From the NCBI GenBank assembly GCA_944472135.2, contig OX235265.1, positions 58,477,112 through 58,541,111 on the forward strand: a stretch of DNA of 64,000 bases, written 5' to 3'. The notes under the pieces are model-generated. The model saw only the letters and a program-made list of their open reading frames with translations. It had not been told where the DNA came from and searched no databases. Of the stretch, positions 22,401-33,114 are shown piece by piece (within the stretch, counting starts at the first letter, position 1; each line of letters begins with the position of its first letter). The position numbers and the translations under genes are program-made. Source of the stretch: Trichobilharzia regenti (taxonomy: Eukaryota; Platyhelminthes; Trematoda; Strigeidida; Schistosomatidae).

Positions 22401-23279
22401 ACAAACGAGCAACAATAAACTGCCGTAAAACTTAAGTTTTGACCTACCACAATTTAAAAACTCACAGGAAAAACCTAAGGACACTACACTGGGAAATTAC
22501 TTTTTTGTAAGTGAAGTTTAACGATAACAGTGAATATATCGGGGTGCCTTAAGTCCTCTAGACTGGATGCGTTAATTACACCATAAAAACTGAGCTAAAT
22601 AACGTGCAGATGAGTACATTTGCGCTATATTGACTTGGTTTTGAGGCCTGAACAACACTCAATCTACTCCAGCTCCCGAGGTATATTCACCCCCCGACAT
22701 TAAACTCTATTCGGAACGGTAAACGCGAAGCCTAGGCCAACTGACCAAGTATTGGTTATGTTGAGGAAAAATCATTATGCGAACTTCATGTCAAAGAACT
22801 TCTCTGTTAGCAAGTCGACCACTTAGATATTCAAATCAAACAGTACAGCGTGCACTAGTAATTAAGGTGCAAAACGCATGCTCCAGTCAATCGTAAGTGC
22901 TGTTTTTGACGGAATTGACGAGTCACAATGCATGACTTCATTTTGGTGATTTGTACCTGTTGTCTGTTATTATTCCAGGCTATTCAATTCCCGTTTTCCC
23001 TTTTCTCAATTACTTGTCAATACCTAGGATATTAGACTGACAGACTTACATAAACTCCCTAGAGATTACCATCAATATATGAAATATGATAAAAATATGA
23101 ACATATGATTGCAATGATTTCAAAGATATTTGCTAAGTAGCCCACACCCCACTCACCTCGCCCGTAAGTTGGTTAAGACCTAAGTAAATATCTCCAAAAG
23201 ACCCCGACCCTATTTTTCGCATCAATCTATACTTATCATTGATGAGAACGTCTGATTTCATCCTGGCGATGTCAGCCAT
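19435..23279 (-). CDS. CSNK1A1: casein kinase 1 alpha (five exons)
   Basis: Minus-strand exons: 23,279-23,157; 21,415-21,309; 21,274-20,978; 20,946-20,799; 19,842-19,435. Joined they give 1083 bp, 360 residues plus TAA, with GT/AG borders and matching phases throughout. Visible kinase features: Gly loop GSGSFGDIY (about 25-33), AIK lysine K46, catalytic HRDIKPDN (134-141, D136), DFG (157-159) and the CK1-specific [13 protein letters not shown]. Close correspondence along the whole core to animal CK1 alpha ([44 protein letters not shown]) supports alpha rather than delta/epsilon. CK1 alpha is a cytosolic and nuclear Ser/Thr kinase that primes beta-catenin for degradation in Wnt signalling and acts in Hedgehog and cell-cycle control (family knowledge). 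The last 40 or so residues are an Ala/Gly/Asp-rich tail unlike vertebrate tails. Start chosen as the ATG of [17 protein letters not shown], the first in frame before the conserved core. Two introns are only 31 and 34 nt. Confidence 0.93.
19843..20798 (-). other. intron 4 of the casein kinase gene
   Basis: A 956-nt intron with GTAAGT donor (minus strand, 20,798) and TGTGTAG acceptor (19,843). It splits LPWQGLR from [15 protein letters not shown]. No nested gene or repeat is recognised. Confidence 0.85.
20947..20977 (-). other. 31-nt micro-intron of the casein kinase gene
   Basis: GTAATT...TTCCGCAG on the minus strand. Removing it restores TAT-CG|A-GAA (YRED), exactly as in the family. Without removal the frame hits a TAA at once. 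A 31-nt intron is near the lower limit for spliceosomal introns, but schistosome genes are known for very short introns. Confidence 0.9.
21275..21308 (-). other. 34-nt micro-intron of the casein kinase gene
   Basis: GTAAGC...TTAGTCAG on the minus strand. Removal joins IPQA-R-WYG, as in CK1 alpha relatives. Confidence 0.9.
21416..23156 (-). other. intron 1 of the casein kinase gene
   Basis: A 1741-nt first intron between NQLTGE and EVAIKVE, with donor GTGAGT and acceptor TTTTAG. No nested gene, repeat or RNA is recognised inside. Confidence 0.85.
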
Positions 23280-23624
23280 CTTGGTAATTTTGTTTCCCGG
23301 GCTTTGAAGTGCAACCCAGTCAAAGTTCTAGGTAGCAGTACTAGAGCTAGTTAAGTGATTAAAAAGAAGTAAGATTACTTCGGAAGTATTTTTTTCAAAG
23401 ACACTGTTATATTTAGAAGATTAACGTTCTGCCCCACCCACCTCGCGCAAACTTTGAAAGGTGGGTGAATTTAAGCCATTATTGTTTAATTTAGAGAGGC
23501 TTCATTGCATATCTCCACTAATTATAGCGTTTTATTCCATTTCTATGATGATTCAATGACAAGTTATGTTCTTTACATGCTGTTTTCTTTTAAAGAACTT
23601 TTCTGACGTCTATAATACCCGCGG
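23280..23624. other. kinase 5' flank between gene and array
   Basis: Only 345 bp separate the kinase start codon from the first array superunit. The 5' UTR and core promoter should lie here or inside the array. No TATA box or other promoter element could be assigned with confidence. Confidence 0.5.
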
Positions 23625-24088
23625 CATAATCTACTTGAACTGCGTTACATTAGCTGCACTTTTATCAGGAAATGTTGCTTGATACTGATATTTGGCCAAT
23701 GTGACGGATTAAATAATGTAGGGAGTTCAGAATTAAGATGCATCTTGTTGTATTTCCATTAAACCATGCTAGTATGAGTGGCATATATAATGAAACCTTA
23801 CTTTCTTAATTCTTTGGTAGTAGTTAGCATTCATGTACAATTTAAACAATTTTAGTTCCCATTTAATCATCTAAGCCTGCTTCTTATTTTAGGACACAGG
23901 GTATTGGCACTATGAGCACAGTGTGTAGAATTGCTATGAACGTGTTTTTCAGGTGGGCTTTATTTTGAGGAAGGACTAAATTGCTTTCAGATTCTGATTT
24001 TAAGAATATAACTAAGGTTCATACTCGAGAGAATGTTATTATCTAAGTTGGAATAAAGGTAAAATGTTCAGAAAATCATCAGGACTTT

Positions 24089-24446
24089 TGTCAATGTAGT
24101 TGAAGATTGAACGATCAATTCGTGGTTGTTTGCTCAAACCAACTTCCGCAATTTTCGCGGAGGCATCAATACACCAGTCATCGTCTCATCGGTCGCTGTT
24201 CAGAAAGAAGTCAGCAATAAACCGTCAGAAGTAATATTGTGATTTATTATTGTAATATTTGTTCACAGACTTAAGTAGGAATATTTTTTATATGTCGGTG
24301 TAACAATAAAGAATCCTCGAGTCGCCAATTGGTGTTTTGGTTTTTTCGTCCGTTATTACTAAGCGTTTCTGAGAAACTTCAAGGAACAGCGTGAGCCCGA
24401 GAGCAGCAAGAGCTGGGCATTAATGGTTTACGAGACGTGGTTGACA
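24089..24446 (+). mobile_element. solo LTR, plus strand (copy 1)
   Basis: A 358-bp TG...CA LTR (TGTCAATGTAG to GTGGTTGACA) flanked by an exact 5-bp duplication ACTTT (24,084-24,088 and 24,447-24,451). A poly(A) signal AATAAA is at 24,305-24,310. It is diverged from the minus-strand LTRs of the array but clearly the same family. Confidence 0.92.
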
Positions 24447-24467
24447 ACTTTATTTCGCAGCTTATTC

Positions 24468-24640
24468 GTCGGTGGACTCTCGCCAACCATGCACATGGTC
24501 CGGAGTTCGATCCCCGGCCGACGCACACCTGTAATCTATGGTCGCCTTGTAAAATTTGGACTACCTTTAACACATGCTGAAAATTCTATACTTGTATTGA
24601 AAATACTGTATGGAATCAAGCTGTAATAAAAAAATACAAT
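24468..24640 (+). repeat. tRNA-derived SINE in block X (copy 1)
   Basis: Same family as 13,270-13,453. B box GGAGTTCGATCCCC near 24,500; the A-box segment is missing (gtcggtggactctcgcc). The body ends 'ggaatcaagctgtaataaaa'. Confidence 0.75.
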
Positions 24641-24915
24641 TGCACTGTAATCCCACATGAAGCGAAATACTATGAAAGCATAAGATAGTTAATTGCAATG
24701 GAATCACTAAACAAGACTCTCTATATTAGACTCCCTAGGCACGAATAGAAGTTTCTCCACTTCAGTGTTATGAGTCAGTTTGTGAACTCTGTAGACCGTT
24801 ACATTAAGACACTTGGCGTGGAAAATTCTTAGTGAAATATAACTGCATAACACTGTGTGATTTATCGAAGTAACATCTCATCTATGATGGAGTTATAATC
24901 CACGACAGCGCATAT

Positions 24916-25287
24916 TGTCAGCCACGTCTCATAAACCGTTAAGGCTCAGCTCTTGCTACGCTGGGACTCACGCTGTCCCTCGAAGCTTCTCAGAAACGCT
25001 TAGTACGAACGGATGCGAAAACCAGAACCCAGTTTCGCGACTCGAGAATTATTTATTCTAACACCAACATATAGCCAACTTTAAAATTAAGCTTTACAAC
25101 TAAGGTCTATGAACAAATATTACAATAATAAATCACAATATTACTTCTGACAGTTGTCTCCTGACTTCTTTCTGAATAGCGACCGATGAGACGATGACTG
25201 GTGTATTGATGCCTCCGCGAAAATTGGGGAAGTTGGTTTTGAGCAAGCAACCATGAATCGATCGTTCAATCTTCAACTCCATTGACA
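24916..25287 (-). mobile_element. LTR (3' side of A1 element)
   Basis: A 372-bp LTR, TGTCAATGGAG...GTGGCTGACA on the minus strand, with the poly(A) signal at 25,052-25,057. CATAT lies directly outside (24,911-24,915). Inside, it is preceded on the minus strand by a short purine tract (GCCGGGGAG), the likely polypurine primer. Confidence 0.9.
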
Positions 25288-25983
25288 CTCCCCGGCAAGA
25301 AATGGATCCAACCCTTTTTTCCTTCACGACCAATGCACGTTGACTTGGATGCCATTGCGAGAACCTGGGTCACACGGACAAAGCTGAAATGGAAAACAAA
25401 CAGAAAAGCCAACACACCACAAGCATACCCACAGCACAATCTAACACATCGATGGCGACCTGCGCCTCCAGATAAAGGTATTTTCTTGACATTTTGCAAC
25501 ACAGTCTCCACTTGCTAGAATGACTCTTTTAGAAAGCAACGTGACCACAGCAACACCTCACGATACTCTACGCACATCCTCTTATCTACTCACTACCAAT
25601 TATCACTGAAATCGCTTGTCACTCGTTCTGCCTCAGTTGTAGTAACGGTGACGCATGCGAGCCTCAGTCGTATACACTCTTTCTCCCCGGCGTGTCGGAC
25701 CGCAGTTAACAATTATCTCCGTATGCATGTCATTCACAGCAATAGCCTCCCCGGCGTATACGACCCATCTGCTGTCTCTGACATCAAACAATTCATTCAC
25801 GAATGTAGAAGACTGGAATCAACTTCAGAAGTAACCGCGACGAAAATTTTAACAAAATTACGCAATAACAAAAAGGTACGAGAACAACGAGTAAACACCA
25901 TTAATCAAAAATCACAAATTGATAAGAAACACCACACGTATACACAAACAGGACAAATAACCTCGCGGATCGTGTCTTGGTTG

Positions 25984-26440
25984 AATTCCTCTGAAGAATC
26001 GCAGGACTTACACCAGTACGCCTACAACCCTTCACAGGTTGACGATTGTAAGTTGTGGAATGTCCGGACACAAACAAGATTAACCAACAATTACAATAAT
26101 CGGAACTCACACAATTATTTAACACAAACATATGTATTATCAACACATCAAAGTGGTGGATTCTGGCATGACAAACTACCCTTGATGAACTGTAGGACTT
26201 ACAGCAGTACGCCTACATTCCTTCTCAGGTTGATGATACAAGTGGAAGTCGTCCGGACACAAACAAAACAGCCAACAGCTAGGTGACAGATGATATTTAT
26301 TCAGTATATACAATGTGAACATATGTACAAAATCACACACCAAGCACATTGCACTGCTCATTGATGCGCTACCCTTTGAAGAATTGTAGGACTTACAGCA
26401 GTACGCCTACAACCCGTCTCAGGTTGACGCTCTGGGTTGG
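25984..26440. repeat. triplicated ~190-bp repeat with 25-bp quasi-palindrome
   Basis: In the 3' non-coding part of each element, 'ggacttaca(c/g)cagtacgcc' recurs at 26,004, 26,195 and 26,389 (spacing 191 and 194), each within a longer similar block (gaagaa..gcaggactt...caggttgacg). The 25-mer around each copy is close to its own reverse complement. Equivalent triplets lie near 29,460-29,910, 35,010-35,466, 38,485-38,930, 41,930-42,380, 47,480-47,936, 50,955-51,410 and 54,405-54,855. The function is unknown; a packaging or structural RNA role is only a guess. Confidence 0.75.
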
Positions 26441-26489
26441 AAAATCATTGCAGAGTTCATTTGCTGACTTCCCTCTATAAGCTATACCC

Positions 26490-28395
26490 TCAAATCTGAA
26501 CGGTGACACGCTCATGTCGTTTTATCGTGGAGTGTAGATGACGAACAAACACGACATATCTGATCAACCAAGTGTAGAAACAGAGTAATTTACACCAAAG
26601 ATAATAGCATTCAAATAGTAAGTTGAAACTTGAAATGCCTTTATTCATGCAAGTCAATCTAACAATTACTCTGCCGTTTACGCTTGGCTTATTCTCACTA
26701 AACTGGGCAATATCTTTCGTCTTTTCAAACGCACCAATGCTATCATAGTCATTGAACAAGTTACTTGAGTTGATGGGCATCTGTTTCATTGTGGATGACA
26801 ACATCAACGAAGACTGATTGATACCAGTTAATGAAATTAGCGGTCCATCAGAAGTTGTTGTTGTTCGGCTTTCAGATAGTTGTCTAACTGCAAGATTACC
26901 ACCACTGCTGTCTTTTACTATCAGCTCAGGTTTAGCACTATCATCTGATGATAGGTGGGCTACACGCTGATCATTTACACTGACGTTCTCACAAGTATCC
27001 ACACCTTCTGCAACTGCATCTGCGTTCAATTCTACTTCACGTTGTAATTGTACAGAACCTTTATTTAACTTAGCTGTAGTAGGCATTCCCCTCATTTCAT
27101 CATGATCAACCAAAGACAAATGTGCACTATCATGATCATTATCACAAATATTCAAATTACCATCATCTATCTGGTCGACTTCATCATTTTCAAACCCTTT
27201 AATAACAACAGTACATGATTTGGGTTCTTCCCCACAAATCCTTACAGGTTTCATGCCTTTACTCTGACTAGCAATACCTTGAAAACTTGTGGAGTCAGAA
27301 CTGGACTCTGAAACTGTAACTCTCTTCTCCTGCACAAATTGCGGTGTCGTCTGCGACACACTGTTCAACAATGGCTTACCAGTTGCAACTACAGGCTTCT
27401 TCACCGCGCTATTATCGTCACAAAATTCGGAGTCAGACCTTGATTTCACACTTAGCTTATCACTAAACTTGGCCACTTCTTCACGGTTCGCTTTTGTGTG
27501 CACGTCTTGCAAACATGTAGAACACGACCGTGTTTGTCTTGCAGCTTGTAACCTATCTGTTGAGGATGTACTACGAAACCTGTTACACTCACTAGGTCTA
27601 TATGCATTGCTAGACACCATAGAGCCTTCTCGATATCCACCTCTCTGAGACCCTTTCGTCATCAATCATTGCGTTTTACCCTCAGACTGCTCTATTCTAG
27701 AGGTGAGGTGCGATATACTGGCAAACTTGCTCATAGATAGATTGACGCTATCGTTTACCAGTTTCAGAATGTCATCAAACTTTGGCTCGATACCCTCATC
27801 CTCCATACGGGAGCTCATCTTCACCCACTTCCTTTGCAGTCGAGTAGGTAGACGTCTTGCTATTACTTCTAGTATAAAACTCGAGTTGAGGTCACTCATG
27901 GAATTCATCGAAATCAATGCATTCTTGTAAGTCAACAGATTATCCAAAAACTCAGTGAGTGCCTGGGAGTCATTCTGTAATTGACCACCATTACCCTTAA
28001 CAGCCTCGAATAATTTCCCTACAATCATCGAAGGTCTTCCAAACCTTTGACGTAGTATGCTCATAGCCTCGTAGTAGCCCTCTTTCGGCTTCATAAACTT
28101 ACAACACTGTATAGCTCTTGCAGCATTTCCAGTGCAATATCTCATCAAATACATTAACTTCATTTCATCAGTTAATAAAAACCATTCAGCATGATCTCAA
28201 ACTACTTTAAAAATTGTAAATAATCAGCCGGGTTTCCATCGAAACATCGTGGTTCAAATTTAGGGAGTTTGATGTTCCTATTATCCCTGGATGGCGAAAC
28301 AGTGACATCAACCATGTCATGCTTAACATCAGACACATCGTTACAATTAACAGACAAGTCACCATGACTTACTTTCCTGTTTGCATCCAAGACGC
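26490..28395 (-). pseudogene. BEL/Pao-like Gag (DUF1759), unit A1
   Basis: Three minus-strand segments: 28,395-28,202 (VLDANRK...IKLPKFEPRCFDGNPADYL), 28,163-27,666 (MYLMRYCTGNAARAIQCCKF, YYEAMSILRQRFGRPSMIVG) and 27,665-26,490. The first two match DUF1759, the Gag-like domain of BEL/Pao elements (LPKF..F.G.P.....F; A...I......Y..A...L..RFG). Next come CSTC...H (a relic of the zinc-binding region), about 250 residues of acidic Ser/Thr/Asp-rich sequence and a hydrophobic C-terminal stretch (LLFECYYLWCKLLCFYTWL). The leader and normal initiator are deleted. Breaks: TAG after LQFLK, the array-wide frameshift at about 28,165-28,190, and TGA after EGKTQ. No pol domains follow. Gag would package element RNA; this copy cannot make a complete one. 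Confidence 0.85.
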
Positions 28396-28764
28396 TGTCA
28401 ATCACGTCTCATAAACCGTTAATGCCCAGCTCTCGCTACGCTCGGGCCCACGCTGTTCTTCGAAGATTTCTCAGAAACGCTTAGTTATAACGGACGCGAA
28501 AACCAAAACACCGATCTGTCGTTTGATATTTCTGTATTGTTACACCAACATATAAAAGGAATAAGCGAACTAAGCAAACTAAGGTCTGAAAACAAATATT
28601 ACAATAAGAAATCTCTGTATTACTTCTGACGATGTTTCACTCTTCTTTCTGAACAGCGACCGATGAGACGATGACTGGTGTATTGATGCCTCCGCGAAAA
28701 TTGGGGAAGTTGATTTTGAGCAAACAACCATGAATCGATCGTTCAATCTTCAACTCCATTGACA
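28396..28764 (-). mobile_element. LTR between A1 and B units
   Basis: A 369-bp LTR shared by adjacent elements. On its gag side the usual leader is missing: ...ATTGACA runs straight into GCGTCTTGGATGC. Confidence 0.9.
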
Positions 28765-29911
28765 CTCCCCGGCAAAAAATGGATCCAACCCTTTTTTCCT
28801 TCACGACCAATGCACGTTGACTTGGATGCCATTGCGAGAACCTGGGTCACACGGACAAAGCTGAAATGGAAAACAAACAGAAAAGCCAACACACCACAAG
28901 CATACCCACAGCACAATCTCACAAATCGCTGACGACCTGCGCCTCCAGACAGAGACCTCCTCTTGACATCTTGCAACACAATCGCCACTTACTAGAATGA
29001 CTCTTGCAGAATGCAAAGTGACCATGGTAGCACATCACGATACTCTACGCACATCCTCTTATCTACTCACTACCAATTATCACTGAAATCGCTTGTCACT
29101 CATTCTGCCTCAGTTCTAGTAGCGGTGACGCATGCGAGCCTCAGTCGTTTACACTCCCGCTCCCCGGCGTGTCGGACCGCAGCTAACAATTATCTCCGTG
29201 TGCATTTCATTCTCAGCAATAGCCTTCCCGGCGTATACGACCCATCTGCTGTCCTTAACATCAATCAATTCATTCATGGATGTAGAAGACTCGAAACAAC
29301 TTCAGAAGTAATCACGACGAAAATTTTAACAAAATTACGCAATAACAAAAAGGTACGAAAACAACGAGTAAACACAATGAATCCAAAAACACCACCAATT
29401 GATATGACACACCACACGTATACACAAACTTTACACACAAACTCGCAGTTCATGTCTTGATGGAATTCCTTTGAAGAATTGCAGGACTTACACCAGTACG
29501 CCTACAACCCTTCTCACGTTGACGATTGTAAGTTGTGGAATGTCCGACACAAACAAGATTAACCAACAATTACATCAATTGGAACTCACACAACTATTTA
29601 ACACAAACATATGTACAATCAACACATCAAATGTTGTGGATTCCGGCATGACAAACTACCCTTGAAGAACTGTAGGACTTACAGCAGTACGCCTACATTC
29701 CTTCTCAGGTTGATGATCCAAGTGGAAGTCGTCCGGACACAAACAGAATTACCAACAGCTAGATGAAAGATGATATCAATTCAGTATATACAATATGAAC
29801 ATATGTACAAAATCACACACCAAGCACATTGGACTGCTCATTGATGCGCTACCCTTTGAAGAATTGTAGGACTTACAGCAGTACGCCTACAACCCTTCTC
29901 AGGTTGACGCT

Positions 29912-31866
29912 CTAGGTTGGAAAATCGTCGCAGAGTTCATTTGCTAACTTCCTTCTATCAGCTATATCCTCAAATCTGAACGGCAACACGCCCATGTCAT
30001 TGTATCGTAGAATATAGATGACCAACAAACACACGACATATCTCATCAACCAAGTGTAGAAACAGAGTAATTTACACCAAAGATAATAACATTCAAATAG
30101 TAACTTGAAACTAGAAATGCCTTTATTCGTGCAAGTCAATTTAACAATTACTCTCTCGTTTACACTTGGCTTATCCTCACTAAACTGACCATTGATATTC
30201 GTCCTTTCAAACGAACTGATACTACCATAGTCATTGCACAAGATACTTGAGTTGATGGGTGTCTGTTTCATTGTGGATGACAGCACCAACGACGACTGAT
30301 TGATACAAGGTGATGAACTTAGTGGTGGATCAGAAGCTGTTCTTGTTCGGCTTTCAGATATTTGTCCAACTGCAAGATTACCACCACTGCTGTCTTTCAC
30401 TATCAGTTCGGGTTTAGCACTATCATCTGATGATAGGTGGGCTACACGCTGATCAATTACACTGACTGTCTCACAAGTATGCACACCTTTTGGAACTGCA
30501 TCTGCGTTCAATTCTACTTCACGTTGTAGTTGTACAGAACCTTTATTTAACTTAGCAGTAGTAGGCATATCCCTCATCTCATAATGATCAACCAAAGACA
30601 ACTGTGAAGTATCATGATCATTATCACGAATATTCACTTTACCGTCAACTTCATCATTTTCAAACTCTTTAATAACAGAAGTAGACAATTTTGGTTCCTC
30701 CTCACAAATCATTAAAGGTTTTATATCTTCACTCTGACTAGTATACTTTGTAAACTTGTGGAGTCAGAACTCCACTCTGAAGCAGTAACTCTATTCTGTG
30801 ACACTCTATTCAACAACGGCTTACCAGTTGCAACTACAGACTTCTTCACAGCACCGTTATCGTCACACAATTCGGAGTCAGGCCTGGAGTTTACATTTAG
30901 CTTATCACTGAACTTGCTCACTGGTTCACAGTTCACTTCTGTATGCACCTCTTGCACACGTGTACAACAAAACCGTGTTTGTCTTGCATCTTGTAACTTA
31001 TCTGTTGAGGATGTACTACGAAACCTGTTACACTCACTAGGTCTATATGCATTACTAGACATCATGGAGCCTTCTCGATATCCACCTCTCTGAGGCCCTT
31101 TCGTCATCAATGATTGCGTTTTACCCTCAGACTGCTCTATTCTAGGGGTGAGATGCGATATACTGGCAAACTTGCTCATAGATTGATTGACACTATCGTT
31201 TACCAGTTTCAGGATATCATCAAACTTTGGCTCGATACCCTCATCCTCCATACGGGAGCTCATCTTCACCCACTTCCTTTGCAGTCGAGTAGGTAGACGT
31301 CTTGCTATTACTTCTAGTATAAAACTCGAGTTGAGGTCACTCATGGAATTCATCGAAATCATTCCATTCTTGTAAATTAGCAAATTATCTAAAAACTCAG
31401 TGAGTGCCTGGGAGTCATCCTGTAATTGACCACCATTACCCTTAACAGCCTCGAATAATTTCCCTGCAATCATCGAAGGTCTTCCAAACCTTTGACGTAA
31501 TATGCTCATAGCCTCGTAGTAGCCCTCTTTTGGCTTCATAAACTTACAACACTGTATAGCTCTTGCAGCATCTCCAGTGCAATATCTCATCAAATACATT
31601 AACTTCAATTCATCATTTAATAAAAACCATTCAACATGATCTCAAACTCCTTTACAAATTGTAAATAATCAGCCGGGTTTCCATCAAAACATCGTGGTTC
31701 AAATTTAGGGAGTTTGATGTTCCTATTATCCCTGAACGGCGAAACAGTAACATCAACCATGTCATGCTTAACATCAGACACATCGTTACAATTAACAGAC
31801 AAGTCACCATGACTTACTTTCCTGTTTGCATCCAAGACACTCTGTCCCTTCTTTGACCCAGGCATT
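29912..31866 (-). pseudogene. BEL/Pao-like Gag, unit B (superunit 1)
   Basis: This subtype B unit has an intact leader and starts at ATG 31,866 (MPGSKKGQSVLDANRK). The first segment reads on to LQFVKEFEIMLNGFY, then meets the shared frameshift (near 31,610-31,617). The second runs 31,608-30,721 without the TGA found in A units (EGKTQSLMTKG). A private 1-base deletion near 30,740 (ctagtatac for ctagctatac) shifts the frame, and the remainder continues at 30,712-29,912. Compared with A, subtype B has in-frame deletions around VSQ..NRVT and NDEVDGKVN. The C-terminus ends ...RKLANELCDDFPT. Confidence 0.85.
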
Positions 31867-32007
31867 GTTGAACTTGACCCAATTCCAAAAAGTTCCAGAT
31901 ATTGCTTGTTCAAAGAGGACTTGACCGGCACCAGGAAAATGAACGGCGACTATCCAAACTTTCACCAACTGTTTCAATCCGCCAGATCTGTTTCTATCGT
32001 CAGAAAC

Positions 32008-32376
32008 TGTCAATCACGTCTCATAAACCGTTAATGCCCAGCTCTCGCTACGCTCGGGCCCACGCTGTTCTTCGAAGATTTCTCAGAAACGCTTAGTTAT
32101 AACGGACGCAAAAACCAAAACACCGATCTGCCGTTTGATATTTCTGTATTGTTACACCAACATATAAAAGGAATAAGCGAACTAAGCAAACTAAGGTCTG
32201 AAAACAAATATTACAATAATAAATCTCTGTATTACTTCTGACGATGTTTCACTCTTCTTTCTGAACAGCGACCGATGAGACGATGACTGTCGTATTGATG
32301 CCTCCGCGAAAATTGGGGAAGTTGATTTTGAGCAAACAACCATGAATCGATCGTTCAATCTTCAACTGCATTGACA
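32008..32376 (-). mobile_element. LTR upstream of B unit (superunit 1)
   Basis: A 369-bp LTR followed on the minus strand by a full leader (GTTTCTGACGATAG...) and the gag start. Its other edge abuts an isolated leader. Confidence 0.9.
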
Positions 32377-32553
32377 GACGCTCTGTCCCTTCTTTGACCC
32401 AGGCATTGTTGAACTTGATCCAATTCCAAAAACGTTCCAGATATTTCTTGTTCAAAGAAGATTTGGCCGGCACTAGGAAAGATGGACGGTGACTATCCAA
32501 ACTGTCACCAACTGTGCAAAACCGTCAAAAACTGACACTGTACCGTCTGAAAC
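32377..32553 (-). mobile_element. isolated element leader (copy 1)
   Basis: This 177-bp leader starts at an LTR 3' end, runs through the gag initiator (ATGCCTGGGTCAAAG) for about nine codons and then joins the start of the next LTR (GAGCGTC/TGTCAATG). It is all that remains of an element whose whole internal region was deleted. Confidence 0.85.
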
Positions 32554-32650
32554 TGTCAGCTACGTCTCGTATACCTTTAAGGCTCAGCTCTTGCTACGCT
32601 GGGACTCACGCTGTCCCTCGAAGCTTCTCAGAAACGCTTAGTACGAGCGG
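32554..32650 (-). mobile_element. LTR 3' fragment at superunit junction 1
   Basis: A 97-bp terminal piece of an LTR, cut at 'gtacgagcgg' and joined to block X. It is the fossil breakpoint of the superunit duplication. Confidence 0.88.
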
Positions 32651-33114
32651 CATAATGTACTTGAACTGCGTTACATTAGCTGCACTTTTATCAGGAAATG
32701 TTGCTTGATACTGATATTTGGCCAATGTGACGGATTAAATAATGTAGGGAGTTCAGAATTAAGATGCATCTTGTTGTATTTCCATTAAACCATGCTAGTA
32801 TGAGTGGCATATATAATGAAACCTTACTTTCTTAATTCTTTGGTAGTAGTTAGCATTCATGTACAATTTAAACAATTTTAGTTCCCATTTAATCATCTAA
32901 GCCTGCTTCTTATTTTAGGACACAGGGTATTGGCACTATGAGCACAGTGTGTAGAATTGCTATGAACGTGTTTTTCAGGTGGGCTTTATTTTGAGGAAGG
33001 ACTAAATTGCTTTCAGATTCTGATTTTAAGAATATAACTAAGGTTCATACTCGAGAGAATGTTATTATCTAAGTTGGAATAAAGGTAAAATGTTCAGAAA
33101 ATCATCAGGACTTT

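Larger units (their letters stand above)
23625..32650. repeat. array superunit 1 (9,026 bp)
   Basis: Order on the plus strand: block X with plus-strand solo LTR and SINE, minus-strand LTR, Gag unit A1, LTR, Gag unit B, LTR, isolated leader, LTR fragment. The next superunit starts with the same X block at 32,651, after the junction 'cttagtacgagcgg/cataat'. The left edge of this first copy instead joins unique sequence ('ataatacccgcgg/cataat'), so 23,625 is the start of the duplicated segment. Sampled blocks differ from the next superunit by isolated bases only. Confidence 0.92.

Noticed and set aside
24468..24535. Possible functional tRNA gene in block X
   Set aside because: The B box is good but the A-box segment is deleted, no cloverleaf can be drawn, and the sequence continues into a SINE body shared with 13,270-13,453.
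25266..25511. Minus-strand 81-codon frame next to each LTR (CGYACGVLAFLFVFHFSFVR), considered as an env-like or integrase C-terminal piece
   Set aside because: It runs into the LTR, shows no integrase or envelope motif and has frame breaks between units. The hydrophobic run alone is not evidence of a gene.
25648..26286. 212-codon plus-strand open frame repeated in each A unit (also 34,674 and 47,144)
   Set aside because: It runs antisense through the element's non-coding 3' repeats, its equivalents in the B units are broken at different places, and the translation has no recognisable domain. Its perfect repetition only reflects recent superunit duplication.
26004..26413. CRISPR-like spacing of the 25-bp quasi-palindromes
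   Set aside because: There are only three copies per unit, about 190 bp apart, in an animal genome and inside a retroelement; spacing and context do not fit a CRISPR array.
27289..27648. Plus-strand frames of 111-119 codons opposite gag in every unit
   Set aside because: They are shadows of the minus-strand Gag frame; the composition is explained by its codon use.
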